DNA of 64,000 nt from Apostichopus japonicus. Its lineage: Eukaryota > Echinodermata > Holothuroidea > Aspidochirotida > Stichopodidae. A program made the translations under genes and the position numbers. The notes beneath the pieces were generated by a model. The model was not told where the DNA came from and did no database searches. It worked only from the letters and a program-made list of their open reading frames with translations. Positions 34,547 to 46,596 of the stretch are shown piece by piece. Where the stretch lies: the NCBI RefSeq assembly GCF_037975245.1, contig NC_092565.1, positions 13,173,499-13,237,498 on the forward strand, read 5' to 3'. Each line of letters opens with the position of its first letter. Positions within the stretch are counted from its first letter, which is position 1.

Positions 34547-35438
34547 CATATCAATTCCTTAGCGCCATTCCTTGTGCGGCACGCGAACTGAGTTCGACCG
34601 CCGCAGTTTTAGGCCTATGACTTTACCATATAGACCATTTTCCTACAGCCATAGCGTGAAAAGTTAATACCGAAAAAACTTAGTTCAAACGGCACTAAAC
34701 AGAGAAATGTGTTGTCTCTAAAGTTCTGTTATTTTCTTAACAATACAGTTCAAAATTCCACCGGACTTGGGTGATTTACGATGCAAGGTTAATAAATATC
34801 GAACTCAAAACCCTCATTGAAAACACACAGTAAATACTGAAGAAACTCACCATTTGATAGCCGTACTTTGTTTGCGTAACCATCCTCTTGAATATTCATT
34901 GCCAAATTTAGTTCAAACGGTTTTGGAAAGGATTTTTTCTTAACTTTACATTGATGTTAAATTCATTTTCATTGGTCACTGTCTTCAATCGGACCAAGTA
35001 CAATCCAATCGAATGTCTTCTAAGAAAAATGCAAGTTTCGCTTTCTTCGGTGGGCACGCCGTTACGTAATATGTGTATCCTGTACTCTGCAATAGGGTAC
35101 AGCTACGCAATGCACAGTGCTCACCTACATCGCCACAGCCGAGTTTCGCTTTCAAAACGTCATATTTTATTGAACTTAATATTATTTCAAAGAAAATGAC
35201 CGTGGAATATGCATCATAAATATTGAAGCAAGTAAGTACCAATTAATTTATCTAATGCAATCCTATAATTATAGAAACACCGTTTAAGACCCCCCTGATG
35301 AATGGAATAGTCCAAACAACTTGTCCGCACAGAGCCACAGGATTTTCGGTCAAGGTGATGAGTCATACGCGTTGGTCAGTAAGAGGGCTATTTTGAAGAA
35401 TGTTTAGTGTGCATTTTAGAAAGAAAGGAATTGATATG
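34547..35438. mobile_element. Nested element H (14-bp TIRs)
   Basis: CATATCAATTCCTT at the left and AAGGAATTGATATG at the right are perfect inverted repeats. Element A has the uninterrupted sequence (TTCAATGTGTTGTG near 27138), so this ~890-bp block is an insertion. The TSD is ambiguous (up to ATG) because the termini and flank share bases. No coding potential was recognised. Confidence 0.75.
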
Positions 35439-35906
35439 TGTTGTGTCGTTCCTATGGTGCAATGAACTTGGGCAAGTTCAAATGTCAATGACCTACTTAT
35501 GTTCTATGACCAATGTCAGTGGGAATTATGTGTGTAAAAACTTGAATTTTTTCCACGTTATATATATATATATAGAAGTTTTACGTAAGCGGAGTGAATT
35601 TTGGGGCGGCTCGTTGATTGTGAGGAAGCACTTATCTAAGCATCAATATTTGTGAAAAATATTGTAAGGTTTATCATTTTCATTCATATTCTTTTATGTT
35701 TGCCGCAATCCCGCCCGCAATGCATGCACAGTATAATACCATGTGTGGCAAAAATGGCTGTATACGTGCAGACCTGAGAGAGCCAACTGGCCTTGTGTTG
35801 TTAATGTTATTACGATACTTTCTAGAACGACCATTTGCGTCTTTTGGCATCGACATATTTTCACACGGGATTTCACCATGCCATTGATCGGTGTACACGG
35901 GTGATA

Positions 35907-36138
35907 TTCATTTAAGAAATGTTTAAAAAAAGAATTGATATCATCATATTAAATTATGTAAATGAGTTATTTACTTCAGCAGTTTCTGTACATAATGTAA
36001 CAAACATTCAATTTGTATTTATTAATTAATTTTTTTTTCTTTAGGGAGTCTTCCACTTTGTTAAGCTTTTAAGCTTTATGGAAGACTTCCCTCCGCTTTG
36101 TACTTCTGTGGAAAAACAAATAAATAAATAAATAAATA
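35907..36138 (+). mobile_element. 5'-truncated LINE tail in element B
   Basis: The insertion is bounded by comparison with the empty site in element A (GGGTGATATATGTCGC near 27595). It contains the family hairpin, AGTCTTCCA (36047-36055) with TGGAAGACT (36079-36087), and ends in AAATAAAT repeats. The target duplication is very short, 2-4 bp. Confidence 0.85.
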
Positions 36139-37267
36139 TATGTCGCAAATATAAACTGAGAAAACGAATTGATGACACTATCATGAGCTTGTGACTATTG
36201 GCCTACTACTATAGTTATATTGAACACATTATTTATGCCTAAAACATCGTTTTTCTGTTTTTCATTGATAGTTTGCAGTACATTACTCAGTTCTTTACAT
36301 ATTTTTAAATAATTTTCATGTTTAAACTGTATTTGATTTTTTTTTTAATTTTCCGTTTATACGGTTTGTGATTTTCTAAACGGATAGTGCATTTGCGGCC
36401 GGTTAAACAGTTAATCGTTTAAACGGTCACACCCTTAGTGTGTTATCTTGTTCGGAAATGATCCGAAATGAAAGTAATAACTGTTAAGTTTTTCCACTTC
36501 TGGTATAAAATTATTCCATCAAAGTTAACCTGATTAACATGTCTCATGCCAAATCTATATTAAACAAAATAGAAAAATATAAAAAGAGAAAACGCATTTT
36601 TGAAAAATGGAAGCGTCCTAGCAGAATGGGCGGGGCATCTTTATTTTGCTTCAAGTAACATGTTTTCGCTTGGAAACAAAGTTCATACTTCAACTCTAAT
36701 AAAAAACCAAATTTACATCTCTTAAGAATAACTATTTTTCGCAATCTGCAACTAAACCAAGTTTATTTATGTCCATTCATTGTTATTTTAATGGTTAAAC
36801 AGCACTCCAACTTATCTGGAAGGGTGCCTCGTGGTACATAGCTTGTACTGCAACCTCCAAGATAGCCTGGCAAAGTTAAGACTTATGTCACTGTGTTTGG
36901 GGTTCAGTCAGAAAACGTCCCCCGTCAGTTTTACTACATGTTTCTTTGAGTGTTACTACTCATGCAAGCCTGAGAATGCTTTTGTAAATATTCTTGCTTT
37001 CAAATGACTGTACCAAAGTCTAATTGATACTAATATACGAAGTTACACGTTTTCCGACGTTTCGCTTTACCACATACTGACCTTCTATTTCGTTTAAAAA
37101 AGAATTTCAACGCATCGTTGAAAATTCCACGTAGGAAATGACTGAGATCACCAATCGTTAAAATTCGTGGAATTTCCATAAAATCGGCAAATTTTGATAA
37201 AAAACAAAGAAATTTGTTTATTTTCCTTTTAACAAATTTCAACGGGAGTTAAGCGAAATCAGTACTG

Positions 37268-37632
37268 TAAATGAAATACCTGAGACACCCACCTGCAGCA
37301 AACGTTTATGGTCCACTCAGTTTCAGACTTCCACTCAAAAATGCTTTCGAGTTTCCAATCCAATACATAGCACAAACATTTCACGCAACAGTCAGTACAG
37401 GGACCACAGTGCCACAAACATTACAAATAAAGGGCCTGAAGAGTCCATAGCCAGGAAGATGGAAGCTGCAGGATTAGAGGTGAGCTCAAATAGTCCATGT
37501 ATCCAGACTCTGAAATAGATGCAAAGGAAACAGCAATGTGATGAATTACATAAGAGAGGCAGAGCATACAGATGGAGGAGAGCACAACTCAGAGAGAGAG
37601 AGAGAGCACAAGCTACATGGTAGAACTAAAAA
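37268..37632 (+). pseudogene. Mutator-like transposase remnant 1, 3' part
   Basis: This continues the ORF broken by element B. In shifting frames it reads FRVSNPIHST, FSRNSQY-like RDHSATNITNKGPEESIARK and MEAAGLEVSSNSPCIQTLK, as expected for the C-terminal part of the same transposase family. An AG-rich stretch (37594-37607) and then repeat R copy 2 follow. Confidence 0.65.
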
Positions 37633-37644
37633 CATAAACCAGTC

Positions 37645-37828
37645 CAGTGGTTGATAAGATATAAAAAAAGATGTTCTCCTGTTGCTCTTTGGAACTTTTC
37701 CTGAAGGAGAACACTTGTGCAGGTTGATATATATGCTAATAGGAGTATGCCACCATAAGTAACAGCTGAGATATTTAAACTCCACATTAAACCTCCTTTT
37801 TATGATACTTTGAGAAGCTGTGACTTAC
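37645..37828 (+). repeat. Dispersed repeat R, copy 2 (partial)
   Basis: It shares AGATGTTCTCCTGTTGCTCT-like, GAGAACACTTGTG and TCCACATTAAACCTC with R copy 1. Similarity runs up to the splice donor at 37828, so the edge of the repeat and the exon are in contact. Confidence 0.65.
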
Positions 37829-37913
37829 ATCATTTCTGTGTATCTCTGTCTATTGGGTGAATCTTCATATGGTGTCTCACACATGTTGTACAGTCTATAT
37901 GAATAATACAGTA
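37829..37913 (-). CDS. Host gene exon
   Basis: The acceptor region CTCTCACTTGTTTAAAGTTC followed by AG lies before 37913; the donor ATGAT/GTAAGTCA follows 37829. The only open frame enters in phase 1 and exits in phase 2 over 85 nt, which joins 38071-38157 to 19674-19805. It encodes LYYSYRLYNMCETPYEDSPN then RQRYTEM. It supplies the phase change needed between its neighbours. The family is unknown. Confidence 0.62.
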
Positions 37914-38070
37914 CTGAACTTTAAACAAGTGAGAGCCCAATGATTGACATATTCCCTAGTGTGATAAGAAGTCATTCCATCAGCATGACAGGCATCTACT
38001 GAATGTCTAAATTGTTCTTGGGTCCACACAATGTGTTTTAAGCACAGTCCCTCAGTTTGGTGCTACTTAC

Positions 38071-38157
38071 CCCCTCTGGTGGAAACTTGGTTGGCCTTCT
38101 TCCCTCTGAAATTTTTATCACTCCCAGCATCCAGTAAGCATGAGCCCATAGCTGTGG
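38071..38157 (-). CDS. Host gene exon
   Basis: A strong tract CTTTTTCTCTTTCACTTTAG precedes the exon, and GTAAGTAGC follows 38071. Two frames are open. The frame in phase with both neighbours uses the second AG of TTTAGAG (start 38157) and encodes TAMGSCLLDAGSDKNFRGKK then ANQVSTRG, phase 1 to phase 1. The first AG would give the other open frame (PQLWAHAYWMLGV...), which does not fit the next exon. The intron to 37913 is only 157 bp. Confidence 0.65.
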
Positions 38158-38159
38158 CT

Positions 38160-38484
38160 CTAAAGTGAAAGAGAAAAAGTTACTTGTTACTTTGGCACTG
38201 CTTTTCAAAGGTATTTTGTCAGATTTGGTGCAAAAAATACTCAGGAGAGCTATGTACTAGCTGTGACCAGATCTATAATGAGGGCGCTGTTCAAACAACA
38301 TTCCAAACTAGTTGTAGTCCATCATATTGACTAGTTTCTCAGTGTAAGTCTTGTCTTGTATCATTTTATGTGCAGCTATTCAACTGCTTAGACTTCCAAT
38401 AAATGCTTACAAACAAAACTAGTGAATAGGTCACTGGAAAATTGGTATATTTTAAGGATAAAAACTGATTAGTATTTAGAAGAA
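38160..38484. other. Intron, no gene
   Basis: Short intron part between a host exon and Mutator-like remnant 2; nothing recognised. Confidence 0.5.
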
Positions 38485-38933
38485 TGGGTAGAAGGAAAGG
38501 CATGTTTGATAGGCATGCAACGACCTTCAAGCCAGGTAACAGGTTTGGTTTTACTGCTTGAACAGCTGCTGAAGCTGATGCCAATTGCACTGGTGATATT
38601 CCTAGCTCTTCTGATACAGATATGGCAACTAATTCCTCTTGCAAACCTGCTTATAGAAGGCTCGACAAGGAAGAGTATGAGAGAGTAATTAACCCAGCAG
38701 ATAAAGGACATGAGATATTTTCAACTCAGTCACAACAAACCATGTTTGTAAAATCTACAGGAAACAGGTTAGTTAATTTGCAAGCCCTATTAAGGGCCTA
38801 TCACAGTGCTATGATGGCTCACAGAGAGAGAAGCAATGGATGTGGGGACAACCCTATAGGTCTTTCTGATATGGAAGAATTTGTAGGACTTGAATCAAAG
38901 GTTGTGTTTGGAATCACTATGTACCCTTACCGA
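38485..38933 (+). pseudogene. Mutator-like transposase remnant 2
   Basis: A paralogue of remnant 1: MGRRKGMFDRHATTFKPGNR at 38485 matches MGKRKDMFGRRATTLKPGNR. It has a TGA in the first domain and a frameshift, then the DKEEYERVINPADKGHEIFS part. Element C interrupts it at 38934, and similar sequence resumes briefly after 41005 (AACCTGGCAAGAATCC shared with 31154). The open frame that runs on past 38934 is an artefact of the insertion. Confidence 0.65.
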
Positions 38934-39064
38934 AATCCCAGATCTGGGCCAGATATAAAAATCCAGATCTGGCCCAGATCTGGAATTTCAATCTGGGCCA
39001 GATCTGCTGCAGATCTGGAATTTATATCTGGCCAGATAAAAAATTGGGCAGATATAACTTGATA

Positions 39065-39420
39065 TAAAATAAAGTTTTATATGGCCCATATAAAATTTGA
39101 TCTGGCTAAATTTTATTGCATCCATATCTGGGCCAGATAAAACTTTATCTGGTTGATATAAAGAAAATCCAGATAAACTTTTATATGGCCCATATAAAAT
39201 TTGATCTGGTTAAATTTTATTGCATCCATATCTGGGCCAGATAAAACTTTATCTGGTTGATATAAAGAAAATCCAGATAAACTTTTATATGGCCCATATA
39301 AAATTTGATCTGGCTAAATTTTATTGCATCCATATCTGGGCCAGATAAAACTTTATCTGGTTGATATAAAGAAAATCCAGATAAACTTTTATATGACCAA
39401 TATAAAAAAATATATCTGGC
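39065..39420. repeat. 104-bp tandem repeat, ~3 copies
   Basis: CCAGATAAACTTTTATATGG-type words recur at about 39169, 39273 and 39377, a spacing of 104 bp. Each unit contains paired CCAGATAAA/TTTATCTGG words. Confidence 0.9.
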
Positions 39421-40309
39421 TAAAATGTCAATCAAATAGGAAATAATTGGCCAAAACTGGACTAGCATTGATATTAACTTTCCAGCGTGATCAGTTATCT
39501 CTGTTCTGGTACGGAGACCCATACAGAGAGCAAGACACACACAAAATATAAACACAGCTGTGTTCTAGAACTCAACTGGATTGGAACAAAGTGGAAATAT
39601 GTAATGTGCAAGCTCCTTGCTGTTACCTAATCCGACTGCTATGGTCATAAAATGACCGCTGTTCAAAAATAATACTTCAAAGTTGAGTTCTTTATTCTTC
39701 TGTGGTCCTGTAGATGTTGATACTAAATTGCGTTGTGCTATTCTTTTATTTAATATATTTGCTTTAATAAATAAGTTCCAGGAGGGCGATATATGTTCCA
39801 TTCAGTATCGAAGTTCAGTCCCAAAATATATTCCTTGTTGCCATCCGTTCCAAAAACTTCTTCCTTACTTCGGACTGTTCAGTTCACTATAGAAACCTTT
39901 GCCAATGTCCTGACATCAATAGGATATTATTTATGAATCTCCATCACCTTTTCTTAATGTACCAATCCTTTCTGTTAAACTTCCTTCTGCTCTTTACTCC
40001 TACCATGTGGACACTAGTGTACACATAGCTCCCTTTCCTATCTCACTCCTACAAAGTATCAAAACACATATGTCCATTGTTCAAAAGTGGCCTTCACACT
40101 TAAACTCTGAGTGGTTGCCTAGCAACCCAGATAGAGATAGTTATTCCCCCTTTGACTTAGTGTATACACTGTAAGTGATTTACTATTGAAATATATATAT
40201 GCAAAGTGCAGTACCACAATATAGTGCAATGTAAATCTCTATGAAAATACACTATGTAAGAGCATACAGTCTTAAAGTTTTATCTGTCAATATAAAGTCA
40301 AGTATAACT

Positions 40310-40970
40310 GGATAAACATGATCTATATCCAGTTATACCTGACTTTATATTGACAGATAAAACTTTATATGCATATCTGGATTGACTCTATATCCAGTCA
40401 TATCTGGCTTTATATGGCCAGATAAAACTTGATCTGCATATCTGGATTGACTCTATATCCAGTTATACCTGACTTTATATTGACAGATAAAACTTTATAT
40501 GCATATCTGGATTGACTCTATATCCAGTCATATCTGGCTTTATATGGCCAGATAAAACTTGATCTGCATATCTGGATTGGCTCTTTATCCAGTTATATCT
40601 GGCTTTATATGGCCAGATAAAACTTGATCTGCATATCTGGATTGACTCTTTATCCAGTTATATCTGGCTTTATATGGCCAGATAAAACTTGATCTGCATA
40701 TCTGGATTGTCTCTATATGCAGTTATATCTGGCTTTATATGGCCAGATAAAACTTGATCTGCATATCTGGATTGACTCTATATCCAGTTATATCTGGCTT
40801 TATATGGCCAGATAAAACTTGATCTGCATATCTGGATTGTCTCTATATCCAGTTATATCTGGCTTTATATGGCCAGATAAAACTTGATCTGCATATCTGG
40901 ATTGACTCTATATCCAGTTATATCTGGCTTTATATGGCCAGATAAAACTTGATCTGGCCAGATTAAACCA
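40310..40970. repeat. 65-bp tandem repeat, ~10 copies
   Basis: GCATATCTGGATTG recurs at 40371, 40436, 40501, 40566, 40631, 40696, 40761, 40826 and 40891, exactly 65 bp apart. Variant units with TTGACAGATAAAACTTTATA occur at a 130-bp interval near the left end, showing a dimeric stage. Confidence 0.95.
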
Positions 40971-41094
40971 GATATAAAGCCAGATCTGGCATTTCGGTAA
41001 GGGTAGCTACAAGAGTGAACTCTTGTCCATCTAAAAAGCTTAATAAAACAGTAACAAACCTGGCAAGAATCCTTCTGGTAGCATACGCCCATTA

Positions 41095-41760
41095 AAAGCC
41101 CCATTGACTTACACACTAAATCACAAAAGTAATGTGGTCTCTAAGTCTAGATAGAAGTTTTCACTAGCTAAACGCTACCCATCACCGGATAGCTGTCAAG
41201 TTGGCCTTTCATGGCACCATCAATTTTCCGTATCATGACCATGTAGATTTCTTGCTATCCGAGCTGAAAGTTTTTGTCACTTGTAAACAAACCTCTTCAC
41301 TCAGTGGTAAACAATTTTCCTACGCTGCTCCTGGGAGGCCTTAAATGGGTCTGAAATGGCCTCAATTGACACAATTTTCTCACTACATGTACTTCCATTC
41401 ATGCTCTTCAACATGCAAGCCAAAAAAACTAGATCATGATTGATAACAGGTCACAAAAGATGTTCCCCTGCTGCATTTTGGCACTTTTCTTGAAGGAGAA
41501 CAATAAAGCGGACTGATACAGACTCTAATAGGAGTATGCCACCTTAAGTGAGAGATGAATTTTTTTTTAATACCAATATGATACTTTTTATAGTCGTCAC
41601 AATATAAACCACAACAAAATTCTATGCAATTATCATTTTAGGTCCATAAAGATGTATTTTCAGAGATTTCAGTATGCAAGGTGCAGTGTGTAAATACACA
41701 TATGAGCAGTATACATACTGTGTAAGCAGTAACCAGGTCTACGTCTGCAACAACATTTCC
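41095..41760 (+). repeat. Dispersed repeat R, copy 3
   Basis: The best match is R copy 4 (57785-58300): GCTATCCGAGC, CACTTGTAAACAAACCTCTT, CTACGCTGCTCCTGGGAGGC, GATTGATAACAGGTC, and an identical tail with ATGCAATTATCATTTTAGGT. It directly follows the resumed Mutator-like sequence. Confidence 0.8.
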
Positions 41761-41863
41761 AGTTACCAATTTTGATAAGCTTGACCAATTTGGGTGCATC
41801 TATGATTCCTGCAGGTTGTATTGGTATCCCTGATCACAGTCCACTTGGTCTGGCTTGCCCTAC

Positions 41864-41918
41864 CTGCAGAAACGTCATCCAGAGAAGGGTCAGCGGGGAG
41901 GGTTTTTCGTCTCTGGCT
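41864..41918 (-). CDS. Host gene exon
   Basis: The acceptor TTTTCATTACTTTTCAG lies before 41918 and the donor CTGCAG/GTAGGGC follows 41864. The chain-compatible frame (phase 0 to 1, 55 nt) encodes SQRRKTLPADPSLDDVSA. It receives phase 0 from exon 57076-57161 across a 15-kb intron filled by the LTR retrotransposon. A second frame is also open, so the assignment rests on phase continuity. Confidence 0.65.
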
Positions 41919-42489
41919 CTGAAAAGTAATGAAAACTACTTTTGTTTAGCTCAGCTGATTCCTCCCAAACTGACCTACAGGACATACCCAAATGTATTCC
42001 TGAACTGTTTGGAACATGTTAAACTGATATTGCATGTCACTCCAGTGCAACTGTTAAGTTACTAAGAATAAGAGAAGAGAATTGAAGGTGTTCTTTGCCA
42101 AAACTGGATCATCGGGATTTGTAAACCACAGCCTCACTGTGTGACAAGTACATTTACATACTGAATTGACTCCAGTGTGGGGTGGACATACATCAAAGTC
42201 TGCAAAATCTCTTCTTTTTGCAATGTTTAAAATAATGCTTATGGAGTAATTTCTAAAAACCATGTGAGCAATTACTACAGACCGACTTGAAGGCCAATAA
42301 ATCGTCCTATCATTAACGAATATGACAAAAAAAGTGATGTTTCTGCTATAACCAGTGAGGCACTCCTGTGACACAAATATCCTTCCGAAGTGATCTACAC
42401 TCAGCAAGAAGCCTAAGCTTTGCTTACCTCAGAGACAAAATTTAACATTTTGTCAAATACTCAGATCTACTGAATTCTTTTGCCCAACA

Positions 42490-43248
42490 ATGGCTGGAGA
42501 CAACAAAGGAAGCAATAGCAAAGGACCTGCGGCAGCTACAAGACAAAGCAAGCAGTCAATAGCCGAAGTCGCGTCCATGGTTACAGCTGATCTCTTCGAG
42601 AGCGATGAGTTTAAGGCTCTAATACAACTGTGTGTGACCAACGCTATTGAAAGCAAATTTAGCAGCCTTGTAGAGCAAATAGATCAGTATGAAGGAAGAC
42701 TATTTGCAGTCGAAAATAAACTAGACCATAAAACAAGCGACTACAAGATACTGGAAGAAAAATTCAACAACTTAGAAAAGCCCAACTATCACAGCATGCT
42801 TCACTCAACAATCTTGAACAATACACCCGAAGAAACAGCGTACGAATCACCGGAATCAACGAAGTTAAAGGTGAAGACACAAATCAAATTGTAAAGGAAC
42901 TGGCAGCAGAAAAGCTAATTGTCACCGTTACCGATCCAGACATAGACAGATCTCACCGAACAGGACGCCAAAGACCCGGGGCAAAGAGAGCAATTCTTGT
43001 CAAATTCACATCCTACCAAATGAAATCCCAGGTAATGCAAGCAAGAAGACGCTTAAAATCCACTTGGCATCGTAATCTCAGACGACCTAACGCAAGAAAA
43101 TCTGACGCTTCTAAAGAGGACCAAAGAACACAATAAAGTAAACAATTGTTGGACTATTGATGGCCGAATCATCGCACTCATAACGTCATTCAATGGACAA
43201 GAAACAAAAATTAATATTAAAAATGAAAGAGACCTCGAAAATCTGTAA
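42490..43248 (+). pseudogene. LINE2 ORF1, frameshifted
   Basis: It begins MAGDNKGSNSKG and continues with SIAEVASMVTADLFESDEFK, homologous to the LINE1 ORF1 start. A coiled-coil-like stretch ends at KFNNLEK. After a frameshift near 42780 the conserved part LEQYTRRNSVRITGI is in another frame, followed by DIDRSHRTGRQRPG and NNCWTIDGRIIAL, ending at TAA 43246-43248. Another shift lies near 43060. The protein class is an RNA-binding chaperone of LINEs. Confidence 0.82.
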
Positions 43249-43489
43249 GTTTACTGTTCGAATAGTCTTCTGATAGACTGACAAATACCTAAGTTACAAA
43301 ATTTATGCTCACAATGATTTTTTTTTCTTCAATGAATTTATGTAAACTAACCTTTCCATTTTTCCTTTCTCTAAATCATCTATATACCTTTAAGAAGAAA
43401 CTAAGATCAGACCAAGTAAACCAATGGCAATGTTATGCTTATAATGTATTTAATTTGTCCAAAAATGGTGTGAACACTACAGAATTAAA

Positions 43490-46452
43490 CATCTTTCATC
43501 TTCACTGAAACAGTAACTAACGACCAGGGAGACGATTTAAGTAATTTTCCATGTAATTACTATAATGATTCTAGTTTTAATAGCAACATTCAGTGCCCTG
43601 ATATACATACCACAATTCTTCATATTAATACCAGAAGTCTTACGAAGAACTTTGACCCTTTTGTAAATTTTATGCATTCTATTAACAATTTTAAATTCAC
43701 TTTTATATGCATTACAGAAACCTGGCTGCATGATTTTCTCCTATTGACACCCTCCAAATAGACGGCTACAAACTCTTTCATAGAAATAGAAATAATAAAA
43801 GAGGAGGTGGTGTTGCCATTTCACAAAAGAGACTCTAGATGTAAAGATAAGAACCGATCTTACTCATTTAATGAGTGATAGCGCTGAGTCACTTTTTATT
43901 GAGCTAAATAATGTTACAGTCAGAAATACAATAGTAGGAGTCATATACCGACCACCCGATCAACAAATTAATCACTTCGTTGAGTGCATGGGTAACTGCT
44001 TAGAAGCTCTGAATACTGAAAACAAGGGTGTCTTTCTTGCAGGGGACTTTAACATTGATCTTGGAAAGAAGAACAAAGTACAAAATGTACAAGAGCTTCG
44101 TAACATAATGTCCTTATACTCTTGTTATCAGCTAATTGATAAACCTACACGGGTTACTTCTGCTACGTCTTCTTTGATTGATAATATTTTTACAAATATT
44201 ACATATGTTTCTAAGAGTGGTATTTTATTGACTGATATTTCTGACCACTATCCAATCTTTTGTGTTTCAGGAAGTAAGATTCAAACTAAAAGAAACATGC
44301 TATTTTTAAGAATAACACATGCCGCAAAAATGTTAACCACCTGAAGAATGAGCTCAGTATCCTCGACTGGTCTTTCATTACTAATGACCAAAATGCTGAA
44401 TCTGCCTATAGAAATTATTCCAATATTTTCTCATGGACCTTTAACAAGTGTTGTCCATACAGCAGGGTACATAAGAAAGTTAATTATGGAAAATCCCCAT
44501 GGATTACTGCTGGTATCCTAAAATCAATCAGACAAAAACACAAACTATATTCTAAATACATACAAAACCCTACTTCAGTGCGTAAGTTAGCATATACAAA
44601 GTACAAAAATTGACTCATAACTACCATTAACTTGGCCAAAAAGATGCATTTTAGTACTTTAATTGAGAACCATAAAGGCGACTCCACACAACTATGGAAA
44701 GTGATCCACAAAATCCTGCATAAGAAGAGAGTTGATGTTACCAATAAGACATTTGCATGTGCTCATGGATTGTCCTCAAATGATGATGATATTGCTAATG
44801 AATTCAATAGTTATTTTTCTTCAGTTGCTAGTGATTTAGCTAAAAAGCTTCATGCTGGCCAGCATACTCCATTAAGTTATGTTAATAGCAATATTCCAAA
44901 TTCTTTTGCGTTTTTCCCAACTAATGTTGAGGAGGTAAAATTAGCTTTGTCTAAGTTAAAAATGGCAAGAGTCCTGGTTATGATAATATTACGAATGAAA
45001 TTCTAAAGCATGTAGCTGATATTATTTCAATACCACCAACCCATATTATCAATTTGTCTTTTTCAAATGGAGTTTTTCCGTCAGAGCTGAAAATTGCGAA
45101 GTTAATTCCAATTTTTAAGTCTGGGGACCCGAAGCATTTCTCAAATTACAGACCAATATCTGTGTTACCTGTCATTTCTAAAATCATTGAACATCTTGCA
45201 TACGATAGACTTTATAAAGTTTATTACAAAACATAAAATCCTATTTACAAACCAATATGGTTTTTGCAATAAACATTCTACTTATATGGCTGCTTTAAGT
45301 CTCATAGATAAAATTTCAAGAGGTTTGGACAATAGGCTCACTACTGCTGCCATATTCATTGATCTTTCTAAGGCTTTTGATACCATTGATCATCGTATCT
45401 TATTAAATAAATTGTTTGCCTATGGTGTTCGTGGTACAGCCCATAACTGGTTTAAAAGTTATCTCCATAATCGATGTAATTATGTACAGTTTAATAGTTC
45501 CCATTCAGATCGTATCCTATGTAATATTGGTGTACGGCAGGGTTCTATACTAGGACCCCTATTGTTTATTCTCTATATCAATGATATTTATAATTCATCT
45601 GTGAACTCAACTTTTATCTTGCTTGCTGACGATACCACAGTATTCCTACAAAATAAGAACTTACGTGACACTCTTGCTGAAGCTGCTAGTGGTTTCTCAA
45701 ACATTTCTGACTGGCTCAGAACAAATAAACTTTCTCTTAATATTCTAAAACAAAATTACTGATTTTTGATAACAAGGTCCAAGACTCTAGTAACATTAAT
45801 GTTATACTGGATGGGCATCAGTTGATGCTTCACCTCATGCTAAATTTTTAGGGATAACCATTGATGACAAGTTGACTTTGAAACAACACATCTCCGAGGT
45901 CAGCAAGAAGCTTTCTAAATCCAATGGTGTGATCAATAGACTAAAGAATTTTTTACCTAAGAAGTCACTTTTGACCCTGTATAATATGCTCTTGTGCTTT
46001 CCCATCTCAACTATAGTCTTCTTGTCTGGGGCAATACACAGTCAACTCTACTTAACAGTTTATTTAAGTTACAGAAACGTGTTATCCGCAATATAAACCA
46101 GACTCATTACATCTCGCATACTGCTCCTCTCTTTATAGACTCCAATACATTAACTTTATATGATTTGTACAAGTACCAACTAGGGATATTTATGTACAAA
46201 TTTCATCATGGTCTTCTCCCACCAGCTTTTAATAACTTTTATACTTGCAATTCTAGTTATCACACTTATAACACTCGTTCGATGAATATGCTACACCATC
46301 CTTACTCTAGAACTAGTCTTAACCATTCTCAAATTCGTAGCACAAGTGTACCCTTCTGGAATTCTCTTAATCATGCCATTAAAATTTCTCCAACACTCAA
46401 TACTTTTAAGCAAAAACTAAAACAATACCTACTGCATAGCAATCCATCTTAG
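43490..46452 (+). pseudogene. LINE2 ORF2, broken endonuclease-RT
   Basis: Endonuclease motifs are ILHINTRSL (43618), ITETWL (43711), GVIYRPPD, AGDFNIDL (44041) and ISDHYPIF. RT motifs are NYRPISVLP (45145), IDLSKAFDTIDH (45360), GSILGPLLFILYIND (45542) and LADDTTVF (45624). The C-terminal YNTRSMN...SVPFWNSL region is preserved. At least six frameshifts or stops occur (near 43740, 44345, 44612, 44965, 45220 and 45765). Like LINE1, the open frame upstream of the endonuclease has no ATG. Confidence 0.88.
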
Positions 46453-46596
46453 TTGTACTTCCTGTTTTTTTTTTTCTCTTTTGCTTCATTTTCTTTTTAT
46501 AAGATTCTGACTTTGTTAGGTTTTTTTTTGGGGGGGGGGAGGTGGGACGGGGGTTGGTGGGGTGGGTGTTGTATTTTGCACTTTCTTTGTTACAAA

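Larger units (their letters stand above)
32178..37267. mobile_element. TIR element B (5.09 kb, TA target)
   Basis: The ends repeat those of element A, beginning CAGTACTGATTTCGCTTAAC with one base change in the left TIR, and TA lies at 32176-32177 and 37268-37269. The interior aligns with A over long stretches. B lacks G but carries its own insertions: element H (34547-35438) and a LINE tail (35907-36138). No transposase is seen. It sits inside a Mutator-like ORF. Confidence 0.85.
38934..41003. mobile_element. TIR element C with ATCTGG palindrome arrays
   Basis: The ends are 23-bp inverted repeats with one mismatch, CCCTTACCGAAAT then CCCAGATCTGG, flanked by TA at 38932-38933 and 41004-41005. 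The left part holds ~3 copies of a 104-bp repeat, the right part ~10 copies of a 65-bp repeat, all built from CCAGATATAACTGG-like palindromes. About 850 bp of non-repetitive sequence without a transposase lies between. It closely parallels element D in architecture but not in sequence. Confidence 0.85.

Noticed and set aside
38622-39062. 146-codon ORF as one gene
   Set aside because: It is a chimera of the Mutator-like remnant and the inserted end of element C.
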